Source: Candidatus Gottesmanbacteria bacterium CG_4_10_14_0_8_um_filter_37_24 (GTDB lineage Bacteria; Patescibacteriota; Microgenomatia; 2-02-FULL-39-11). Taken from it: a stretch of DNA of 8,776 nt. The notes under the pieces were generated by a model that had not been told where the DNA came from, did not search any database, and saw only the letters and a list, made by a program, of their open reading frames with translations. Shown here piece by piece: positions 5,361 through 8,776 of this stretch. Position numbers and translations under genes: made by a program. Location: contig PFMK01000025.1 of assembly GCA_002785215.1 (NCBI GenBank), positions 1 through 8,776 of the forward strand. The letters are read 5' to 3'. Within the stretch, counting starts at the first letter, position 1, and every line of letters starts with the position of its first letter.

Positions 5361-7226
5361 TTGAATTTAATAGATATGATACAAAATAATTGCTATTATC
5401 TTGAATGTGTTGTTTGTCACAAAAAAACAAACGAAAAAGAAACAACCTCACGATGTTTATCCTGCGGTGGTCCATTGGACGTAATCTATGATTATGAATG
5501 GTTGAAGTTCAATCTTAATCCCTATTTTTTGAAAAATGCCGCACCAAAAGTGATGAAATATCTTGATTTTTATCCTTTATCGAAAAGACAAGAGATATTT
5601 TCCCTGGAAGAAGGAGGAACATCGCTTCATTTGGCAAAACGCTTAGGGAAAATCATGGGGGTAAATAAATTATATATTAAAAACGAAGGTTTAAATCCTA
5701 CCGGTGCGTTTAAAGACAGAGGCAGTTTTGTGGAGATAAACAAAGCGAAAGAATTAGGTTTCTCCACTGTATGCGTAGCCTCAACAGGGAACATGGCAGC
5801 TTCAGTTTCAGCTTATTCAGCGCAAGCAGGTCTAGAATGTATTGTTTTTGTGCCGGAGAATACGCCAAGAGGGAAACTGGCTCAGTGCCTATCTTACGGA
5901 GCTAAAGTAATTCAAGTAAGAGGTACTTATACTGAGGCAAATATATTAGCTGAAAAAACTGCAGATAAATACGGCTACTATCTTGCCGGTGATTATGTTT
6001 TCAGAGCCGAAGGACAGAAGTCATTAGGTTTTGAGTTGGTGGAACAAATGTGGTTTGACAATATTGATTGGGTAATAATTCCCATGGGTATGGGGACAAA
6101 TTTTTCTGCTGTTTGGAAAGGTTTTGATGAATATTTCAAATTGGGATTTATTAGAAGAATACCAAGGTTTGTTGCAGTTCAAGCTGCAGGCTGTCACTCG
6201 ATATTTTATGAATCTGAGCGGAATTTTGCGGTAAAACCAGTTGACAAGCCCCAGACGGTTTGTTCTGCCATAGCAGTAGGCAACCCGCTTGACGCTTTAA
6301 AAGTAATAAGAGCTCTAAAAAATTCAAACGGAGTTGTTGAAACAGCTGACGATGATGAAGCTTTAAAATATCAGCAGATCCTTGCCAATACCGAAGCTTT
6401 ATATATAGAACCCTCATCTTCCACCACAATTGTAGCCTTAAGTCATTTAATAAAAAAAGGTTTGGTTAAAAAGGATGATACTGTAGTTTGCGTTGCAACT
6501 GGTATAGGGTTAAAAGATCCTTCTGCGACTTTGAAGGTGCTGGCTGAGCCTCCTACTGTCGAACCGGATATTAAAGAAGTTGAAAGGGTGATCTCCGGTA
6601 GATTGTTTTCTATTATTGCGGGTGGAGTATTTGATAAGGAAAAAGTACTGTTTACAAAAATCCCCACGAAAGAAACATTGAAAATGATCGTTGAGAAAGA
6701 ATTTAAATTAACTTTATCAAATTCCGATTTAGACAGTATTTATTTTGAAGTTGGAAATTTTATTAGGAGTAAAGGAAAGATGATAAAAAAAGCTGATCTT
6801 CAGTCTATATTGGAAACGGTGATACAACAGAAATCCGTAAAAACATATCTTAAAATATTGGATTATGATATTTTTGATTCAAAAAACAAAAGACCTAAAG
6901 CTAAGATGACAGTTAAACTTAAAGGAAAGAAATATTTTGAAGAAAGTGAAGGAGTTGGTCCTGTTGATGCTGCTGTGAGAGCTTTAAGAAAAATAATTGA
7001 AAAACATGACGGAATTGATTTCATGTTGTCTGATTTTTCCGTAGAAATTCCATCCACGGGAAGCGATGCAACTGTAGAAGTAGTTATGGTTCTCCAGATG
7101 AAAGATGGAACACAAGTAGTCGAAAAAGGCGTTTCACCTGATATTATCGCAGCCTCAATTGATGCTTTTGTAAAAGGTTATAATGAACTGATTTATCAAT
7201 TAAATAAAAGAAGAAAGGAGAATTAA
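5361..7226 (+). CDS. Threonine synthase-like PLP enzyme fused to LeuA regulatory domain
   Basis: Two proteins are joined. Residues 16-35 form a zinc ribbon (Cys16, Cys19, Cys32, Cys35), as in archaeal and plant-type threonine synthases. Residues 80-395 are a fold-type II PLP enzyme with EEGGTSL (83-89), the PLP lysine Lys118 in NPTGAFKDRG, STGN (141-144), FRAEGQKS (214-221), the phosphate-binding loop MGMGTN (242-247) and TGIGLKDP (380-387). Residues about 435-485 match the helical linker of 2-isopropylmalate synthase. Residues about 490-612 are its allosteric dimer domain, with GVGPVDAAVRAL (531-542), STGSDATVEV (565-574) and KGVSPDIIAASIDAF (589-603). The LeuA catalytic barrel is absent. 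Numbering uses a TTG start at 5361; an ATG at 5376, giving 616 residues, is at least as likely, and neither has a Shine-Dalgarno sequence. The enzyme may make threonine from O-phosphohomoserine, or deaminate threonine to 2-oxobutanoate; its place beside ridA and the lack of ilvA leave both open. Family and fusion are confident, reaction is not. Confidence 0.9.
   Translation: MNLIDMIQNNCYYLECVVCHKKTNEKETTSRCLSCGGPLDVIYDYEWLKFNLNPYFLKNAAPKVMKYLDFYPLSKRQEIFSLEEGGTSLHLAKRLGKIMGVNKLYIKNEGLNPTGAFKDRGSFVEINKAKELGFSTVCVASTGNMAASVSAYSAQAGLECIVFVPENTPRGKLAQCLSYGAKVIQVRGTYTEANILAEKTADKYGYYLAGDYVFRAEGQKSLGFELVEQMWFDNIDWVIIPMGMGTNFSAVWKGFDEYFKLGFIRRIPRFVAVQAAGCHSIFYESERNFAVKPVDKPQTVCSAIAVGNPLDALKVIRALKNSNGVVETADDDEALKYQQILANTEALYIEPSSSTTIVALSHLIKKGLVKKDDTVVCVATGIGLKDPSATLKVLAEPPTVEPDIKEVERVISGRLFSIIAGGVFDKEKVLFTKIPTKETLKMIVEKEFKLTLSNSDLDSIYFEVGNFIRSKGKMIKKADLQSILETVIQQKSVKTYLKILDYDIFDSKNKRPKAKMTVKLKGKKYFEESEGVGPVDAAVRALRKIIEKHDGIDFMLSDFSVEIPSTGSDATVEVVMVLQMKDGTQVVEKGVSPDIIAASIDAFVKGYNELIYQLNKRRKEN
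7214..7220 (+). promoter_or_regulatory. Shine-Dalgarno sequence of ridA inside the previous gene
   Basis: AAAGGAG sits seven bases before the ATG at 7228, within the last codons of the upstream fusion gene. With a one-base gap between the genes, this suggests translational coupling of the fusion enzyme and RidA. Confidence 0.7.
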
Positions 7227-7227
7227 T

Positions 7228-7611
7228 ATGTCCAAAAAAGGAATTCATACTTCTGATGCTCCTAAGGCGATAGGACCTTATTCGCAGGCTGTCAGAATAG
7301 AAAATTTTCTGTTTTGTTCAGGCCAAGTGGGGATAAATCCTAAAACCAATAAAATTGTTGATGGCGGTATCAAAAAACAGACAAAACAGGTTATAGAGAA
7401 TTTAATTAAAGTATTAAAAGCAGCAGGAGGAAGTATTAATAATGTAGTAAAAACTACGGTATATCTTATGGATTTAGGTGAATTTGAAGAAATGAATAAA
7501 GTTTATGCAGAATTCTTTAAAAAACCTTATCCTGCCAGAGCGACGGTTCAGGTTGCTAAACTACCAAGGGGAGCAAAGATAGAAATTGAGGCAGTTGCAT
7601 ATATTAATTAA
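7228..7611 (+). CDS. ridA: RidA family 2-iminobutanoate/2-iminopropanoate deaminase
   Basis: RidA hydrolyses the reactive enamine/imine intermediates released by PLP-dependent dehydratases, classically those of threonine dehydratase, to 2-oxobutanoate and ammonia. It protects PLP enzymes, including IlvE, from damage by 2-aminoacrylate. The 127 residues are the full family length and form one chorismate-mutase-like domain of a homotrimer. Visible motifs are GPYSQAV (16-22) with Tyr18, FCSGQVG (29-35), the conserved active-site Arg104 in YPARATVQV, and Glu121 in the closing KIEIEAVAYI. The arginine that binds the imine carboxylate is present, so this is a genuine RidA-type deaminase rather than an Arg-less paralogue. 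The tight link to the preceding gene is the main contextual hint that the fusion, or an IlvA elsewhere, generates iminobutanoate. Confidence 0.95.
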   Translation: MSKKGIHTSDAPKAIGPYSQAVRIENFLFCSGQVGINPKTNKIVDGGIKKQTKQVIENLIKVLKAAGGSINNVVKTTVYLMDLGEFEEMNKVYAEFFKKPYPARATVQVAKLPRGAKIEIEAVAYIN

Positions 7612-7646
7612 TATTAAATTATTAAAATTAAAAATAAAGGATCAAT

Positions 7647-8570
7647 ATGTCTGGTCAACAAAGTTTTCCGTTTGCGTTTTTTGAAGGAAAAATTATTCCA
7701 TTCAAAGATGCAAAAATAAGTATTTCAAACAATGCTCTTCAATATGGAAATGGAATTTTTGGCGGGATTCGGTGTTATGTCTCCGAAGAAAAAAAGGATG
7801 TATTTATTTTTAGAATTTCTGATCATTATAAAAGATTTTTAAAATCTCTCAGGATATTAAATAAAACCATATCATATAATTATCAGGAATTGATTGATAT
7901 TACAGTGAAATTAGCTAAAAAAAATCATCCCGATACAGATACTTATATCCGTCCCTTTGCTTATGCAAAGGAGGGTTTTATCTCTCCGGATCTTCATCCT
8001 CTGACATTTGATTTTGCCATTTACATGGTACCGCTTGGTGAATATTTATCCGTTGATAAGGGTTTGAAGCTGGCGGTATCCAATTGGATAAGGATAAATG
8101 ATAATATGATACCTTCCCGTGCGAAGGTATGTGGAGGATACATAAATTCATCTATGGCTAAGGGGGACGCTGTGGCTTTGGGATTTGATGACGCACTGAT
8201 GCTTGATATTTCCGGACATGTGGCTGAAGGAACAGGAGCTAACTTTTTTATGGTTAGGGATGGATTGCTAATCACGTCACCTAAATCATCGGATGCTTTG
8301 GAAGGAATTACCAGACGTACAATTATTGAACTGGCAAATGATCGGCATATTCCATTTTTAGAAAGGGAAATAGACAGAACAGAAATTTATATTGCTGAAG
8401 AAGCTTTTCTTACTGGAACCGGGGCTCAGGTTGCCTGGATTGCAGAAATTGACGGAAGAGTAATTGGTTCAGGGAAAATCGGTCCAATCACGAAAAAACT
8501 ACAAACTCTTTTTTTCAATATTGTAAGAGGAAAAGAGAAAAGATACGCATCGTGGTTAAATAAGATATAA
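7647..8570 (+). CDS. ilvE: Branched-chain amino acid aminotransferase
   Basis: Fold-type IV PLP transaminase that makes valine, leucine and isoleucine from their keto acids with glutamate, the last step of the pathway. The 307 residues match IlvE. The PLP lysine is Lys160 in SRAKVCGGYINSS. Other family marks are YGNGIFGGIRCY (33-44), YIRPFAY (100-106), EGTGANFF (194-201) with Glu194, GITRRTI (220-226) and LTGTGAQV (255-262). Two usual residues differ: the FEGIR motif reads FGGIR (Gly39 for Glu) and the EGxGEN motif reads EGTGAN (Ala198 for Glu). Related fold-type IV enzymes (D-amino acid transaminase, aminodeoxychorismate lyase) share the fold, but the operon and the Arg102 region favour IlvE. 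A Shine-Dalgarno AAAGGA at 7636-7641 precedes the ATG. The 35-base gap after ridA is A/T-rich with no promoter evident. Confidence 0.93.
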   Translation: MSGQQSFPFAFFEGKIIPFKDAKISISNNALQYGNGIFGGIRCYVSEEKKDVFIFRISDHYKRFLKSLRILNKTISYNYQELIDITVKLAKKNHPDTDTYIRPFAYAKEGFISPDLHPLTFDFAIYMVPLGEYLSVDKGLKLAVSNWIRINDNMIPSRAKVCGGYINSSMAKGDAVALGFDDALMLDISGHVAEGTGANFFMVRDGLLITSPKSSDALEGITRRTIIELANDRHIPFLEREIDRTEIYIAEEAFLTGTGAQVAWIAEIDGRVIGSGKIGPITKKLQTLFFNIVRGKEKRYASWLNKI

Positions 8571-8615
8571 TAATTACGTTGCTTCAAATAGAGATAATCT
8601 AATGATTTGTCCCCA

Positions 8616-8643
8616 GTACCAGACAAGTCAGACTTGTCGGTAC
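8616..8643. repeat. Bulged hairpin repeat downstream of ilvE
   Basis: GTACC (8616-8620) pairs with GGTAC (8639-8643), and GACAAG (8622-8627) pairs with CTTGTC (8633-8638) around the loop TCAGA, with a single bulged A at 8621. Eleven pairs in all. It may help end or stabilise the ilv mRNA, but no T-tract follows, so it could equally be a dispersed intergenic hairpin repeat. Confidence 0.5.
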
Positions 8644-8657
8644 GTGATTTTAGGACG

Positions 8658-8700
8658 CCACGTGGTATACCATATCTCACTGTCAGGACTTACGCAGTGA
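8658..8700. repeat. Cluster of palindromes, possible mobile-element end
   Basis: Two overlapping perfect palindromes, CCACGTGG (8658-8665) and TGGTATACCA (8663-8672), are followed by a stem of TCACTG (8677-8682) with CAGTGA (8695-8700) enclosing AGGACTTACG. The AGGACTTACGCA stretch resembles the terminal repeats of some insertion sequences, from memory only. No transposase is visible before the window ends. Confidence 0.25.
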
Positions 8701-8776
8701 ATTAACTCCAAGAGCCTCTTTTACCCACTAGAAGAGAAATCTACTGTCATCTCCCGTATGTTTTTTCGAGTAAAGA

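Larger units (their letters stand above)
8571..8776. other. Downstream flank, repeat-rich, no gene
   Basis: No supported ORF. The stretch looks less AT-rich than the operon. It contains a bulged hairpin at 8616-8643, overlapping palindromes at 8658-8672 and a stem at 8677-8700, described separately. No classical hairpin plus T-tract terminator follows ilvE: the only T-run (8761-8766) has no obvious stem directly before it. The end of the ilv transcript is therefore not clear. Confidence 0.4.

Noticed and set aside
6600..7226. Fusion caused by a lost stop codon or sequencing error between two genes
   Set aside because: The reading frame is continuous through the linker, no start codon with a ribosome-binding site lies between the parts, and the LeuA catalytic barrel is wholly absent, so the second half would not be a functional gene of its own.
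8721..8774. C-terminus of a minus-strand gene entering from beyond the window
   Set aside because: One minus-strand frame is open for 17 codons to a stop at 8721-8723, but this is too short to recognise, and the other two minus frames also stay open for several codons by chance.

Overview
The window is one complete branched-chain amino acid (isoleucine/valine/leucine) biosynthetic operon on the + strand, in an AT-rich bacterial genome. Gene order is leader peptide - ilvD - ilvB - ilvN - ilvC - threonine synthase-like fusion - ridA - ilvE. Gaps between the structural genes run from 1 to 58 bases, all on one strand, so one transcript is likely. The compact layout, the short-form KARI of the kind found in Bacteroidetes, and the weak or absent Shine-Dalgarno sequences at about half the genes would suit a small-genome lineage such as Candidate Phyla Radiation (Patescibacteria) bacteria. 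That assignment is inference; no rRNA or other marker gene is present. UGA and UAA both act as stops (ilvD ends in TGA), so the code looks standard.

Positions 1-91: a short upstream stretch with no recognisable gene. Positions 92-263: a promoter and what looks like a textbook ribosome-mediated transcription attenuator. It has a 24-codon leader peptide (130-204) in which 10 residues are Ile, Leu or Val, including the run SIIILSGIVLIS. The motif CCTCTC / GAGAGG / CCTCTC / GAGAGG occurs in alternation at 162, 203, 238 and 251, so segments 1:2, 2:3 and 3:4 can pair in mutually exclusive ways. Segment 3:4 is an intrinsic terminator followed by seven T. The leader ORF starts almost at the predicted transcription start and has no Shine-Dalgarno sequence, so it may be translated leaderless.

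Positions 349-5350: ilvD (dihydroxy-acid dehydratase), ilvB and ilvN (acetohydroxyacid synthase catalytic and regulatory subunits) and ilvC (ketol-acid reductoisomerase). With ilvE (7647-8570) they make the full set of enzymes from pyruvate to valine, and from 2-oxobutanoate plus pyruvate to isoleucine. A small inverted-repeat cluster lies between ilvN and ilvC.

Positions 5361-7226: an unusual fusion. A complete PLP-dependent threonine synthase-like enzyme with an N-terminal zinc ribbon is joined to the C-terminal linker and allosteric (LeuA dimer) domain of 2-isopropylmalate synthase, without the LeuA catalytic barrel. It is followed one base later by ridA, whose usual job is to hydrolyse the enamine/imine released by threonine dehydratase. 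No ilvA is present. The fusion therefore either supplies threonine for isoleucine under feedback from a pathway end product, or is itself the threonine-deaminating entry enzyme.

Positions 8571-8776: no gene. The stretch is dense in inverted repeats and looks like a repeat or mobile-element end rather than a clean terminator. Overall the operon appears to be controlled at two levels: transcription attenuation by charged branched-chain tRNA, and allostery through the IlvN ACT domain and the LeuA-type domain on the fusion.
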